Shown here: piece after piece, positions 23,234-31,502 of the stretch | How positions within the stretch are numbered: the first letter of the stretch is position 1 | How the letters are laid out: each line of letters begins with the position of its first letter | DNA from: an uncultured Lactobacillus sp. | GTDB lineage: Bacteria > Bacillota > Bacilli > Lactobacillales > Lactobacillaceae | Reading direction: 5' to 3' | DNA length: 64,000 nt | Assembly: GCF_947367125.1 (NCBI RefSeq) | Contig: NZ_CANBCQ010000001.1 | Coordinates: 62,001-126,000, forward strand | Made by a program: the position numbers and the translations under genes | The notes under the pieces: generated by a model | Seen by the model: the letters and a program-made list of their open reading frames with translations, nothing else | Databases searched by the model: none | Told to the model about the DNA's origin: nothing

Positions 23234-23923
23234 ATGGTAAAAAAATTAGGTATTTATTTAACGGACCAAACCACTAATAAAACTATTCAATTACCTGTAA
23301 ATCCTAAAGAATTTAAGTTGAAGTATGAAACAGATGATCATTCTGAGACTGTTACTAACTTAGGTGAAGTGAACTTAATAGGTAATTTAAAACTAACCAG
23401 CTTATCTATTGAAAGTGTTTTTCCATATGATAAACCACATTATTTGGCTTTAGCTGATCCGCTTACGCCTGATGATTACATAAAACAACTAAAATCAATA
23501 CAAAGTAAAAAACATAAAGTACGACTGGTTATTTCGACAACTAAAGTAAGTATTTTGATGACTATTTCAGGTTTTGAATATGGTTATACAAATGCTTACA
23601 TGGGTGATTATGCTTATACTTTAGAATTAAAACAATATCGTAAATTTAGTTACAAAAAAATAAACTCACCTAAAGCAAAAGGTAAAAAATCTGGTAAAAC
23701 TAAAAAGCGTTCATCACCAGCTAAGAAAGTAAGTATTGGTTCAACTGTAAAGGTGAATGGGCGCTTACATGCTGATAGCTATGGCCGTGGTGCAGGACAA
23801 TATGAAAAAAATGCTACACGTAAGATTTTATATATCTGTCCTGGTCGTAAATATCCAGTATGTGTAGGAATTGGTAAAACTGCCAGAGGATGGGTAAAAA
23901 TGAGTGAGGTTAAAAAGGCATGA
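23234..23923 (+). CDS. XkdP-like baseplate/tail protein with C-terminal SH3-like segment
   Basis: A 229-residue protein following the tape measure, the place of XkdP in PBSX. The first 140 residues (IYLTDQTTNKTIQLPVNPKE; NLGEVNLIGNLKLTSLSIES) match the family that begins the baseplate hub region. After a Lys/Ser-rich linker the last 60 residues form a beta-rich, SH3-like domain, taking the place where relatives have a LysM cell-wall-binding module. Overlaps the next gene by four bases. Confidence 0.8.
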   Translation: MVKKLGIYLTDQTTNKTIQLPVNPKEFKLKYETDDHSETVTNLGEVNLIGNLKLTSLSIESVFPYDKPHYLALADPLTPDDYIKQLKSIQSKKHKVRLVISTTKVSILMTISGFEYGYTNAYMGDYAYTLELKQYRKFSYKKINSPKAKGKKSGKTKKRSSPAKKVSIGSTVKVNGRLHADSYGRGAGQYEKNATRKILYICPGRKYPVCVGIGKTARGWVKMSEVKKA

Positions 23924-25008
23924 TAGACTTTAGTTTGAATTTATATCGGCGTAGTACTCACTTTACCCATGCCAAGAAAAAAGCAAAATATGGTTTAGCT
24001 AAAGTAGCAAAAGATAATTCAATTAAATGGACTACTTATTTAAATTATTCAGCTGCAGAATTAGATTTTGATTTAGTTTATCCAGGTAAACCAATTATTC
24101 CGTATACAGGTGACATTATTTCTTTTACTTGGGATAAGCACAAATTATTTTATGGTTTTGTTTTTAAATACCAGGTTAAAGAAGATAATTCTGTATCTGT
24201 TAAATGTTTTGCTCCTAGTCGCTATTTGAAAAACAAAGATTCAATTGTATTTAAAACAGGTACTACATCTGATCGTTTTAATGAAGTATGTAAAAGAGCA
24301 GGAATTAAACATAAAATTGTTTCTGGTTCTAAACATAAGGTAGCTGCAGAGGTTTGTGATAGTAAAACTTATTTTGATATGATTAAATCTGCTATTGATA
24401 AAACAGAAACGGCTACAGATAAACACTATTTTATTTATGATAATTACCAAACAGTTGAATTGCGTAGAGTGCCGTATAAAAAACTTGATATTTATGTTGG
24501 TAGTAAATCTGGAATGACAGGTTTTACTTACGCTGTTGATATTGATCAAACTTATAACGTGATTCGAGTAGTTAAAAAGGATTCTAAGAAATCTCAAACT
24601 GTTACTGCTACTGCTAAAGGTAAGAAAACTACTAAAACAACTACAGGTGATGATCCTAAAAATACTAGTTTTAGTTATACCGATGCTAAAGGTCAAAGTA
24701 TTAAGCAATGGGGTAGGTTACAAACTACTGTGAATGCTAAAGAAAAAGCTAATCAGGCACAAATGCTTCAACAAGCAAAGGATACTTTAAGACAAAAAAA
24801 TCGAGCTAATAAAACGTTAACTATTACTTGTTTAGGTAACATCAATTTAATAGCAGGTAATGCGGTCACAATAAAAATTATCGATTTAAAGAAAAAAATT
24901 AGTAATTGTCCAATTATTAAAGCTGTCCATACTTTTGGTAGTGATTATAAATGTGATTTAACAATGAAAGCAGGTGAATCATGGCAGGAGAACGGCTCTA
25001 TGAGTTAA
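23920..25008 (+). CDS. XkdQ-like baseplate hub protein
   Basis: A 362-residue hub protein of the XkdQ/YqbQ (gpD-like) family, forming the centre of the baseplate around the tail spike. Typical segments are FDLVYPGKPIIPYTGDIISF near residue 48, the YDNYQTVELRR region and the C-terminal LGNINLIAGNAVTIKI strand pair. A Lys/Thr-rich linker (about residues 220-250) splits it into two parts. Overlaps neighbours on both sides. Confidence 0.88.
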   Translation: MIDFSLNLYRRSTHFTHAKKKAKYGLAKVAKDNSIKWTTYLNYSAAELDFDLVYPGKPIIPYTGDIISFTWDKHKLFYGFVFKYQVKEDNSVSVKCFAPSRYLKNKDSIVFKTGTTSDRFNEVCKRAGIKHKIVSGSKHKVAAEVCDSKTYFDMIKSAIDKTETATDKHYFIYDNYQTVELRRVPYKKLDIYVGSKSGMTGFTYAVDIDQTYNVIRVVKKDSKKSQTVTATAKGKKTTKTTTGDDPKNTSFSYTDAKGQSIKQWGRLQTTVNAKEKANQAQMLQQAKDTLRQKNRANKTLTITCLGNINLIAGNAVTIKIIDLKKKISNCPIIKAVHTFGSDYKCDLTMKAGESWQENGSMS

Positions 25009-25382
25009 TTAAAGGACAACATATACCATCAAGTGAAAGATCAGATATAGTTTATGGTAAAGTGTTAAGTTCTAAACCTTTAAAAGTTCAACTATCTAAT
25101 CAAATGGTATTAGATGAAAACTTTATTGTGTTAGGTAAACATATTGGTAAATTTAAACTACAAGGAAAATCTCATTTAAAAGGTAATGCGAATGTTACTT
25201 TTCATGGCCATAATCAAACTGCAGAAATTCACAATGCTAATATAAAATTTCCTAAAAAAGAATTTTATATTGAATTTGATAATTCACTTGAAAAAGGTGA
25301 TAAAGTCACTATGATTCGTTGTGATGGTGGTCAAAAATTTTATCTTTTTGAAAGAGTAGGTGAAGATGGTTATGGATTCTGA
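24981..25382 (+). CDS. DUF2577 (XkdR-like) baseplate protein
   Basis: A 133-residue protein of the DUF2577 family with the start IKGQHIPSSERSDIVYGKVL and SSKPLKVQLSNQMVLDENF. In PBSX-type tails XkdR probably forms the baseplate spike or its collar. It starts within the hub gene, showing translational coupling. Confidence 0.87.
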   Translation: MAGERLYELIKGQHIPSSERSDIVYGKVLSSKPLKVQLSNQMVLDENFIVLGKHIGKFKLQGKSHLKGNANVTFHGHNQTAEIHNANIKFPKKEFYIEFDNSLEKGDKVTMIRCDGGQKFYLFERVGEDGYGF

Positions 25383-25815
25383 TGAATTGGACACAGGAGC
25401 ATTGCTTGATGGTGCATATCTTGAGGAAGATACAGATGATGAAGAAGACCAAGAAGAGCCTACTTTAACCTTTAAAGTTGATCATGGTCGAATTAGATAC
25501 AAAACCGATGAATTAGATGCAATGGTGCAGGCTGTTGACAAAATTCTTAGAACTGATCGTTTCGTTTATGCAATCTATGATGATCAATATGGTAATGATC
25601 TAAATGAGCTTATCGGTAAATCATTTGATTATGCTGAAACTGAAGTAGAAAGAATGATTGTTGAAGCGTTAACTGCAGATGAACGAGTAATTAATGTTGA
25701 AGTCGAAAAAATCTGGCGTATTGCTAAGGAGATTTTAGGTGTAAGTGGGACCTGTTACACGGTTTATGGTGATGTACCAATAGAAAGTGAGATGACACTA
25801 ACTAATGAATCCTAA
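25372..25815 (+). CDS. DUF2634 (XkdS/gp25-like) baseplate protein
   Basis: A 147-residue protein matching DUF2634/XkdS, related to the gp25 wedge protein that initiates sheath assembly. The acidic N-terminus (TDDEEDQEEPTLTFKVDHGR) is followed by VYAIYDDQYGNDLNELIGKS. Starts at 25360, 25366 and 25372 are possible; the last has AGGTGA at eight bases and is preferred. Confidence 0.87.
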   Translation: MDSDELDTGALLDGAYLEEDTDDEEDQEEPTLTFKVDHGRIRYKTDELDAMVQAVDKILRTDRFVYAIYDDQYGNDLNELIGKSFDYAETEVERMIVEALTADERVINVEVEKIWRIAKEILGVSGTCYTVYGDVPIESEMTLTNES

Positions 25816-26953
25816 TGAACTAGCACAAGAATTTGAACAGCAAGATTCTGATTATTGGCTTGATTTAATGCTTGATAGAGTACCTGAAGATATTGATAAG
25901 CGTGAAGGATCAATTATTTATGATGGTTTAGCTCCAGCCGCACAATTGATGGGAATGCAATCTTTATCAATGGCTAACATTATCAGGCAAACTTATATAA
26001 GAACTGCACAAGGTGAGTATCTTGATTATCGTGCAGCAGAACATGGAACTAACAGATATGAAGCAACTAGTGCAGAAGTTAAAGCAAAATTTCAAGATAT
26101 TGATGGTAATCCAATTAATAATGTAAATATAGGTGATCGATTTTCTAGTATTGGCGAATCACCTATTTTTTATACAGTTACTAAAATTAATGAAGATTTA
26201 ACTGGAGAACTTGTTGCTGATGAAAAGGGAACAGAGCCTAATTCGTATTTAGGTCAAATTTTACCTGTTACTCCAAATGATGAATTATCTTTTGCTGAAA
26301 TTAAGGAAGTAACCATACCTGCTAGGGATGCTGAAAACGATGAACATTTAAGAGCAAGGATTCTTAATGCTAATAGCTGGATTGCTTACGGTGGTAATGT
26401 CTCAGATTATCTAGATATGATGAGTAAAATTCGTGAGGTCGGAGCAACACAGGTATATCCAACTTGGCAGGGACCAGGTACAGTCAAACTGGTAATTGTA
26501 GATAACGATTATAAGCCAGCCTCCAACACCTTAATTAAAAAGGTTAAGGAAGAAATTGATCCTGAAGATAAAACTACACAAGGATATGGGTTAGCCCCAA
26601 TTGACCACCGGGTTACTGTAGTAGCTCCTGAATTGCTTAATGTAAATATTGAAGCAAACATCATTGTTGGTGCTGATACTAATCTAGAAACTGTAAAAAA
26701 CAATATCAAGAAAACCTTAGAAGATTTTTTTAATAGTTTGCGTCAAACTTGGAGTAATATCGACTCTACTCAAGGACGTGGCTATTCAATGGTAGTTTAT
26801 CGTTCTAAAATTCTTTCACGAATTATGATGGTTGAAGGTGTGGCTAATTCATCAATGCCCAAACTAAATGGCAAAGATGAAGATATAATGCTTACTTTTA
26901 ATAATGATGTGTCACAACTACCTATGTTAGGTGAGGTAACGATTAATGGATAA
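25805..26953 (+). CDS. Baseplate J-like (XkdT) protein
   Basis: A 382-residue baseplate wedge protein of the Baseplate_J family. Visible marks are DKREGSIIYDGLAPAAQLMG near residue 31, TYIRTAQGEYLDYRAAEHG near 61 and the middle ARDAENDEHLRARILNANS, which is the most conserved part. It overlaps the DUF2634 gene at its start and the next gene at its end. Confidence 0.92.
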   Translation: MNPNELAQEFEQQDSDYWLDLMLDRVPEDIDKREGSIIYDGLAPAAQLMGMQSLSMANIIRQTYIRTAQGEYLDYRAAEHGTNRYEATSAEVKAKFQDIDGNPINNVNIGDRFSSIGESPIFYTVTKINEDLTGELVADEKGTEPNSYLGQILPVTPNDELSFAEIKEVTIPARDAENDEHLRARILNANSWIAYGGNVSDYLDMMSKIREVGATQVYPTWQGPGTVKLVIVDNDYKPASNTLIKKVKEEIDPEDKTTQGYGLAPIDHRVTVVAPELLNVNIEANIIVGADTNLETVKNNIKKTLEDFFNSLRQTWSNIDSTQGRGYSMVVYRSKILSRIMMVEGVANSSMPKLNGKDEDIMLTFNNDVSQLPMLGEVTING

Positions 26954-27605
26954 AGATTATATCTTAAATTACATGCCTGACTACTACAATGGTGTGTATG
27001 AAATGGAGGAACTTCTAAAGGCTCAGGGTTTTGCTCTAAGTGAATTTGATGCCGAACAAGAACGAGTTCTTTTAAATCAATACATTATTAAAGCTGATGA
27101 AAAAGGGATTGCAGTTTTTGAAGATGAAGCAGGAATTAAACCAGATCCGAATGATGATCTAGAGACTCGTAGAAATCGAGTTTTATTACGTTTACTACCA
27201 CCTAAGCCATTAACAGTAAAGTATTTAAATCACTTACTAAGCTTAATGAATTTGAAAGCCACAGTAGCAGTTGATCATCCTAAAAGACTAGCAGTAATTG
27301 AAGCAAAATCTTTAGATATTGATGCTCAAAAAATTAAAAGCATTAAGTACATGATGAATCTTTGCTTACCGGCTAATATGATTTATCAAATTAAGGTGGC
27401 ATTATCTAGAGTTGATATTAATAACGAAATGTATCTAGGGTTTGCTCAAACTAGCGATACTTTCATTAAGATTCCTGCTAACACTGGACAGCTTAACTTT
27501 AGAAATGATTTGATCACTGATGTTTATATTGGTATAGGATATAACACAATTGTTGAAAGCAGTATTGGTTACAACATTGAACAAAAGAAAGGAGTAATTA
27601 AGTAG
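26946..27605 (+). CDS. YmfQ/XkdU-like (DUF2313) tail protein
   Basis: A 219-residue protein of the YmfQ/DUF2313 family, the second wedge component next to Baseplate_J in PBSX and Mu tails. Family-like segments are LNYMPDYYNGVYEMEELLKA at the start and the DDLETRRNRVLLRLLPPKPL stretch near residue 70. Its stop overlaps the fibre gene start by one base. Confidence 0.85.
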   Translation: MDKDYILNYMPDYYNGVYEMEELLKAQGFALSEFDAEQERVLLNQYIIKADEKGIAVFEDEAGIKPDPNDDLETRRNRVLLRLLPPKPLTVKYLNHLLSLMNLKATVAVDHPKRLAVIEAKSLDIDAQKIKSIKYMMNLCLPANMIYQIKVALSRVDINNEMYLGFAQTSDTFIKIPANTGQLNFRNDLITDVYIGIGYNTIVESSIGYNIEQKKGVIK

Positions 27606-29332
27606 TGTCAAAATATAATAAAACGGTGTTAACACAAGCAGGAATAGATCTTGCTAAGCGTGCTAATGCCGGTCAAGCAAAATTTAAAGTTACCCGAGCG
27701 GTTACTTCAGCTGATGATTTCAGTGGTACCCCAGTTCAACAACTGGAGCGAATGACTGAAATACCCAACATCATGCAAAACGGCAAAATTTTAGACGCTG
27801 AGGAAGTTGAAAGTGATAACGCTGTAATTGGCGTATCATTAAGATTTACTAATGAAGGACTAACAAGCGGATATAAAATTAAAATCATTGGTTTATACGT
27901 TCAAGAGGACGGACAGACTAATGATTTTTTATATGCGGTAACTACGGCGGTTGAGCCTGAATATATGCCGGACTTTAATGACAATGTTCTGTATAGATTC
28001 AACACTCAACTTTACTTAGTAATTGGAAGAGCACAGAACGTCACTGTAGTTGTTGATGATGATACTGTGGTTTCGATTAAGAAGTTTAACGACTTTAAAA
28101 AGCAGATGGAGGACGCTTTAAAAATTAAAGCAGATCTATCTTCTCTTGATAACTTCTACACAAAAAAAGAAGTTAATGATCAAATCGAACAAGCCGGAAA
28201 GGTTAAAAAAGCTAGAATTAATGAAGGTGAAATTGTAGAGCCTGATGATCAAGGCGTTTTAAATTTACTGGTTGACGACGTTAAACTTAACGATTTTCCT
28301 ACTGTCATAGCAGATTTAAACGATTTGACTACGGCTGGAATATACCGTTTTAGTAACCTTACAATTCCTGAAGCTCGGGCAATAAAAAATAATCCTGTGA
28401 TAGCACCTATCAGTAAAGCCAGATCTTTTATTAAAGTTCTTGAAGACGTTGGAAATGTTGTTCAGGTTGTTGTAAATGTCGGTGACGGCTCTTACGTCTA
28501 TGTTAGAGTTAAGATCAAAGCAACCTCGACCTGGACGAGTTGGAGTTGCTTGAATCCATCACAGATGAGAGATAACGACATTCAAAAACTTATTAATGAT
28601 GAAATTACTAAATTAAATATTAATCAATATGCAACTAAAGAAGAACTTAATAATATTAGCAACAAAGTAGTTAATTCCGTTAATGGTGTAAAACCCGATT
28701 CAAACGGTAATACTACTATTGACACTGTAGATAACATTACTGTTACCACGGGCTTTGATTGGAATACAGCGACACCGACTAATGAAACACGAAAGTCAAA
28801 TAATGTTTGGCTAGTAGATCAACAAGTTTTTTCGGGTGCCGTTGAACGAATGAATCAAAACCGTGATAATGCTAATGGGCGACTGTCTTTAGCTGGCGGC
28901 ACAATGAATAAAGGCGCAACAATTAATTGGAACGGACAAGGCTCTACCAATTTACATGAAGGCAACATAGGTGGTTTGACTTGGACTGGTGGAACTGATT
29001 CGGTACAGTTATTTGCTGATAATGATGCTGATGACAATCTTGATCTAGTAGTTCAATTGGGTGATGATGGCTCAAATGGCGTGATTATTAGGAATGCTAG
29101 CGGTAATCAAGTAGCTAAAGTTGATGCTGCAGGTAATATTACTAGTCCAACTATTACAGCATTGCTTAAAGAAATTACTGACCTAAAAAACCGACTAGGT
29201 GAAGATGAAGGTAGAATTACTCACATTGAAAACAACTATGTAGAAGGTCGGAGATTCCCAGCCAGTCAAGAAGCACAAGCCCAAGCCTGGGAAAATGAAA
29301 AGCCGACCAGATTGGCTATGATTGAAAAGTAA
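27605..29332 (+). CDS. Tail fibre protein
   Basis: A 575-residue receptor-binding fibre. The N-terminus (NKTVLTQAGIDLAKRANAGQ; VTRAVTSADDFS) is the conserved tail-collar fibre attachment domain that docks to the baseplate. The rest is a repetitive, Asn/Asp-rich shaft, including a PDSNGNTTIDTVDNITVT-type strand and a LAGGTMNKGATINWNGQGS segment typical of phage fibres, with a coiled-coil end (KEITDLKNRLGEDEGRITHI). It starts with GTG. No intramolecular chaperone domain was seen. Confidence 0.9.
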   Translation: MSKYNKTVLTQAGIDLAKRANAGQAKFKVTRAVTSADDFSGTPVQQLERMTEIPNIMQNGKILDAEEVESDNAVIGVSLRFTNEGLTSGYKIKIIGLYVQEDGQTNDFLYAVTTAVEPEYMPDFNDNVLYRFNTQLYLVIGRAQNVTVVVDDDTVVSIKKFNDFKKQMEDALKIKADLSSLDNFYTKKEVNDQIEQAGKVKKARINEGEIVEPDDQGVLNLLVDDVKLNDFPTVIADLNDLTTAGIYRFSNLTIPEARAIKNNPVIAPISKARSFIKVLEDVGNVVQVVVNVGDGSYVYVRVKIKATSTWTSWSCLNPSQMRDNDIQKLINDEITKLNINQYATKEELNNISNKVVNSVNGVKPDSNGNTTIDTVDNITVTTGFDWNTATPTNETRKSNNVWLVDQQVFSGAVERMNQNRDNANGRLSLAGGTMNKGATINWNGQGSTNLHEGNIGGLTWTGGTDSVQLFADNDADDNLDLVVQLGDDGSNGVIIRNASGNQVAKVDAAGNITSPTITALLKEITDLKNRLGEDEGRITHIENNYVEGRRFPASQEAQAQAWENEKPTRLAMIEK

Positions 29333-29352
29333 GCAAAAAAAAGTAAGAAATT

Positions 29353-29381
29353 TTGTAAGCAAAAATAATAGATGGTATAAT
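29353..29381 (+). promoter_or_regulatory. Promoter of the antitoxin RNA
   Basis: TTGTAA (29353-29358), a 17-bp spacer and a perfect TATAAT (29376-29381). It lies just after the fibre gene and points into the short antisense RNA described next. Strong constitutive promoters for the RNA antitoxin are the rule in Fst-type systems. Confidence 0.85.
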
Positions 29382-29387
29382 ACGAGG

Positions 29388-29465
29388 TGCAACAAGTGAA
29401 ATTGTGTAAAAAGTATATACTCAAAAAGCATTACCTGATCGCTACAAGAGGTAATGCTTTTTTTA
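29388..29465 (+). ncRNA. Antitoxin RNA of an Fst/Lpt-type I toxin-antitoxin system
   Basis: A transcript from the promoter just upstream to the bidirectional terminator would be about 78 bases. It contains a 29-base segment (29395-29423) that is a direct repeat of 29598-29625, which covers the start codon, the first six codons and seven bases of leader of the toxin. It therefore carries sequence complementary to the toxin translation start. A second direct repeat, GTGCAAC(A/T)AG at 29387-29396 and 29473-29482, pairs with the toxin 3' region. This two-repeat arrangement is that of the plasmid par locus of pAD1. Confidence 0.82.
29423..29465. terminator. Bidirectional terminator shared by toxin mRNA and antitoxin RNA
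   Basis: AGCATTACCT (29427-29436) and AGGTAATGCT (29449-29458) form a perfect ten-pair stem flanked by AAAAA on the left and TTTTTTT on the right, so it works for both converging transcripts. Confidence 0.88.
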
Positions 29466-29516
29466 TCACTTAGTGCAACTAGCTAAGCGTTGAGGGTAGA
29501 TTGTATGACGACTGTT

Positions 29517-29618
29517 TTAACGATCGTGATGCCGATCATCTAACCAGTGATCGAATAGTGCAAGCACTATACCCACAATAATTGGGGCTACAATCGCAGT
29601 GAAAATTGTGTTAAGCAT
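29517..29618 (-). CDS. Fst/Lpt-family type I toxin peptide
   Basis: A 33-residue peptide starting MLNTIFTAIVAPIIVGIVLA, with the family signature API-x-VG-x-VLALF, a tryptophan (HWL) and a charged tail DDRHHDR. Such peptides insert in the membrane and disturb nucleoid and division when overproduced. AAGGAGG precedes the ATG, but CCTCCT (29635-29640) can pair with AGGAGG (29626-29631) across a three-base loop and hide the ribosome site, as in Fst mRNAs. The gene is too short for standard ORF cut-offs and lies in the late tail region of the prophage on the opposite strand. Confidence 0.88.
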   Translation of the reverse strand: MLNTIFTAIVAPIIVGIVLALFDHWLDDRHHDR

Positions 29619-29657
29619 ATACTCACCTCCTTTCAGGAGGTACAGTCGTCAAAAAAT

Positions 29658-29666
29658 ATTATAGCA
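29658..29666 (-). promoter_or_regulatory. Toxin mRNA promoter (extended -10)
   Basis: On the minus strand TG-C-TATAAT (29666 down to 29658) is an extended -10. No clear -35 is visible, which is tolerable with TGn. Transcription would start near 29651 and run to the shared terminator, giving a toxin mRNA of about 230 bases. Confidence 0.65.
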
Positions 29667-29671
29667 AAGTA

Positions 29672-29697
29672 AGACTCACATATGTGGGTCTTTTTTA
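29672..29697 (+). terminator. Intrinsic terminator before the tail-tip genes
   Basis: GACTCAC-ATAT-GTGGGTC (29673-29690, one T-G pair) followed by six T. It lies on the promoter side of the toxin gene and protects against late transcription running in the plus direction. Confidence 0.72.
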
Positions 29698-29719
29698 GTA
29701 CAAGAAAGAAGGTGAAAGC

Positions 29720-30181
29720 ATGTTAGACCATATGATTTTTAATGCAAAAAAATGGTTTGAAATTTCAAACGATATGTCCGCTATTACAGCTAATAATAAA
29801 AACTATTATGCTTGTCCATCAAGATTTACTGTCATGGCAGAAACACCAATCAAAAATCCGAATACGGGTAATGGCTGGCGAGTATTAAATGACGCTGAGG
29901 TTACCTGTGTTGGGGCAGGCAAAGACGTTTATTTCTTTGACGGACAACTTGAAATTTACGCTGATAGTGATGCAAACAAGCATCCTTATAATGCAAATTA
30001 CTCGTATTACTATTACACGGGGGTAGTTGAAAAAACAAATGTTAGAAACGTAATATGGGGGGTAAAACCCTTTTATTTGCTGTTATATCAATGGCTGCGC
30101 ATGCTTTCACTTCACTTAAGAAAGGAGCGAAAGTATGCTAGATCATATTATTTTAAATCGCTTGAAATGGTGGAATGTTGA
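29720..30181 (+). CDS. Tail-tip paralogue 1, frameshifted at a G6 tract
   Basis: The frame as written codes 153 residues, but the last 40 do not resemble its paralogues. It begins LDHMIFNAKKWFEISNDMSA, like the next two genes. At 30057-30062 there are six G; the second gene has seven at the same place (30430-30436). With seven G the protein would read WGGKTLLFAVISMAAHAFTS and stop at 30139-30141 in the same GTATGCTAG junction that the next pair uses. So either a one-base deletion or a switchable homopolymer. Likely a small tail or tail-tip protein; function unknown. Confidence 0.65.
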   Translation: MLDHMIFNAKKWFEISNDMSAITANNKNYYACPSRFTVMAETPIKNPNTGNGWRVLNDAEVTCVGAGKDVYFFDGQLEIYADSDANKHPYNANYSYYYYTGVVEKTNVRNVIWGVKPFYLLLYQWLRMLSLHLRKERKYARSYYFKSLEMVEC

Positions 30182-30506
30182 CAGCAACGCTAATCAAGTG
30201 AAGCTAAATAATCAGCAATGGCTAAAATGCCCGAAAAGTTTTGTCTTTAAGAATTCGAGCGATTCACAAGAACAGATGAACGGGAATCCGTACACAACTT
30301 GTTATGGAATTGGATTTGGAGAAAAATACAATGCAGTCGCCCATGGAAAACTTTGCTTGCTTTATGATGACGGCTCGGGTTATCTTGCCCAAATTCCTTT
30401 AAATGACCCAAGTATCAAAAGTATAAATTGGGGGGGTAAACACCCACTAAGCCACTTGTATCAAATGTTTAAGGCTATCACCGGAAAGGTGGTGGCTGTA
30501 TGCTAG
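30135..30506 (+). CDS. Tail-tip paralogue 2
   Basis: A 123-residue protein, second of three tandem related genes. Start LDHIILNRLKWWNVDSNANQ, then small beta-rich segments and the end SINWGGKHPLSHLYQMFKAI. The seven-G tract encodes W-G-G. Overlaps gene 3 through GTATGCTAG. Location after fibre and before XkdX suggests a virion-tip or host-interaction role, but no family was recognised. Confidence 0.7.
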   Translation: MLDHIILNRLKWWNVDSNANQVKLNNQQWLKCPKSFVFKNSSDSQEQMNGNPYTTCYGIGFGEKYNAVAHGKLCLLYDDGSGYLAQIPLNDPSIKSINWGGKHPLSHLYQMFKAITGKVVAVC

Positions 30507-30922
30507 GTCACATGAAGTTTAACCGAGAAAATTATTATCCAATTAATAGCAGTGATGTAACAGTCAATGCTAATGGCAAGACTTATCGTGAATACAAATA
30601 TCAGACAATTACTAAAACTTTATCTGGTAATGATTTACAGGCTATATCTAACCACAATAATGATTTCTTTGTGGCTGATATTTCTACCTTAGATATGAAC
30701 CGAAGAACAAGATTTACTTTTAGTAATGGTGATAGTTTTATTATCACTAATTACTTGATGCGTACCACAGCTGCAAGGAGCAGCTATTATGTTAATGCGA
30801 CTAAAAATAATTACCAGATTAAATTCTATCCACTAGGAGATGTCATTGAAGCCTATTACTACAATGGCACCGACGATGTAAGCCAGCTTGACTGGGTAAA
30901 AATTGAAATTAATGTAGATTAG
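30500..30922 (+). CDS. Tail-tip paralogue 3
   Basis: A 140-residue protein whose first ten residues (MLGHMKFNRE) match the two genes before it. The rest is strand-rich with many Asn, Tyr and Thr, such as NSSDVTVNANGKTYREYKYQ, like receptor-binding or carbohydrate-binding phage proteins. It ends inside a terminator. Sequence divergence among the three suggests diversification of a small surface-binding module. Confidence 0.7.
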   Translation: MLGHMKFNRENYYPINSSDVTVNANGKTYREYKYQTITKTLSGNDLQAISNHNNDFFVADISTLDMNRRTRFTFSNGDSFIITNYLMRTTAARSSYYVNATKNNYQIKFYPLGDVIEAYYYNGTDDVSQLDWVKIEINVD

Positions 30923-30943
30923 CACTCAATGAGTGCTTTTTTT
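30921..30943 (+). terminator. First of two tandem terminators
   Basis: AGCACTC (30921-30927), AAT, GAGTGCT (30931-30937) and a T-run. It overlaps the stop codon of paralogue 3. Confidence 0.8.
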
Positions 30944-30959
30944 ATGCAAAAACAACCTA

Positions 30960-30988
30960 GCTCACGGGGCGTTCCCGTGGGCTTTTTT
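30960..30988 (+). terminator. Second of two tandem terminators
   Basis: GCTCACGGG (30960-30968) and CCCGTGGGC (30974-30982), nine pairs with one T-G, five-base loop, then six T. The pair of terminators separates tail genes from the XkdX and lysis genes. Confidence 0.85.
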
Positions 30989-31007
30989 AATAGAAAGGAG
31001 CCACAAA

Positions 31008-31502
31008 ATGGCTGAAAAAAATGAAACAAGTTTAAGTGTTGCAGATCAAGAAAAGGTATTGAAAGAACATTTTCCTACTTTAACGGGGTTTATTTATTAC
31101 AGTGATCCTGATACTGTAGAAAAAATTTGGCATCATAAAGTAGTACCAACCTTCAACCACGAAGAAAAAGAATTGTTACCTTATATGCTACATGCTAAGA
31201 GACCTAGTGACGATTTGAAAGATGGTATTTGGAGCGTTTCAAGCCAAGATTGGGTTGAAAACTCAAAGGATGGGCAAGCTGAATTAATTGCCAAGCAAAA
31301 TAAACAAATTCAATCCTTAACTGCCAATAACCAAGAAAAGCAAGAACAAATTGATAAATTACAAGAATCTATTTCTCAATCAAGTCAAACAACTTCTCAA
31401 CTTGCTCAACAATTCAACTTATTTGGTACTCAAGTAACGCAATCACTTACTAAGGTGACAGAAGCAGTTAATAAGCTTACTGAAAAAGAAGGTGACAAGT
31501 AA
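31008..31502 (+). CDS. Hypothetical late protein with coiled-coil C-terminus
   Basis: A 164-residue protein; the ATG at 31008 has GAAAGGAG nearby and lies after the second terminator, so an upstream-extended start is rejected. Residues about 90-160 are a Gln/Ser/Lys coiled coil (QNKQIQSLTANNQEKQEQID). The N-terminal half has an aromatic, charged globular part. In many phages the gene before XkdX codes for a tail-associated protein of this type. Function unknown. Confidence 0.7.
   Translation: MAEKNETSLSVADQEKVLKEHFPTLTGFIYYSDPDTVEKIWHHKVVPTFNHEEKELLPYMLHAKRPSDDLKDGIWSVSSQDWVENSKDGQAELIAKQNKQIQSLTANNQEKQEQIDKLQESISQSSQTTSQLAQQFNLFGTQVTQSLTKVTEAVNKLTEKEGDK

Noticed and set aside
24241..24708. 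Minus-strand open frame inside the baseplate hub gene
   Set aside because: Ile/Phe/Ser-rich shadow of AT-rich coding sequence, with no ribosome site and a well-supported gene on the other strand.
29195..29431. Minus-strand open frame over the end of the tail fibre gene
   Set aside because: Phe/Leu-rich shadow; the minus-strand signal here is the short toxin gene further right.
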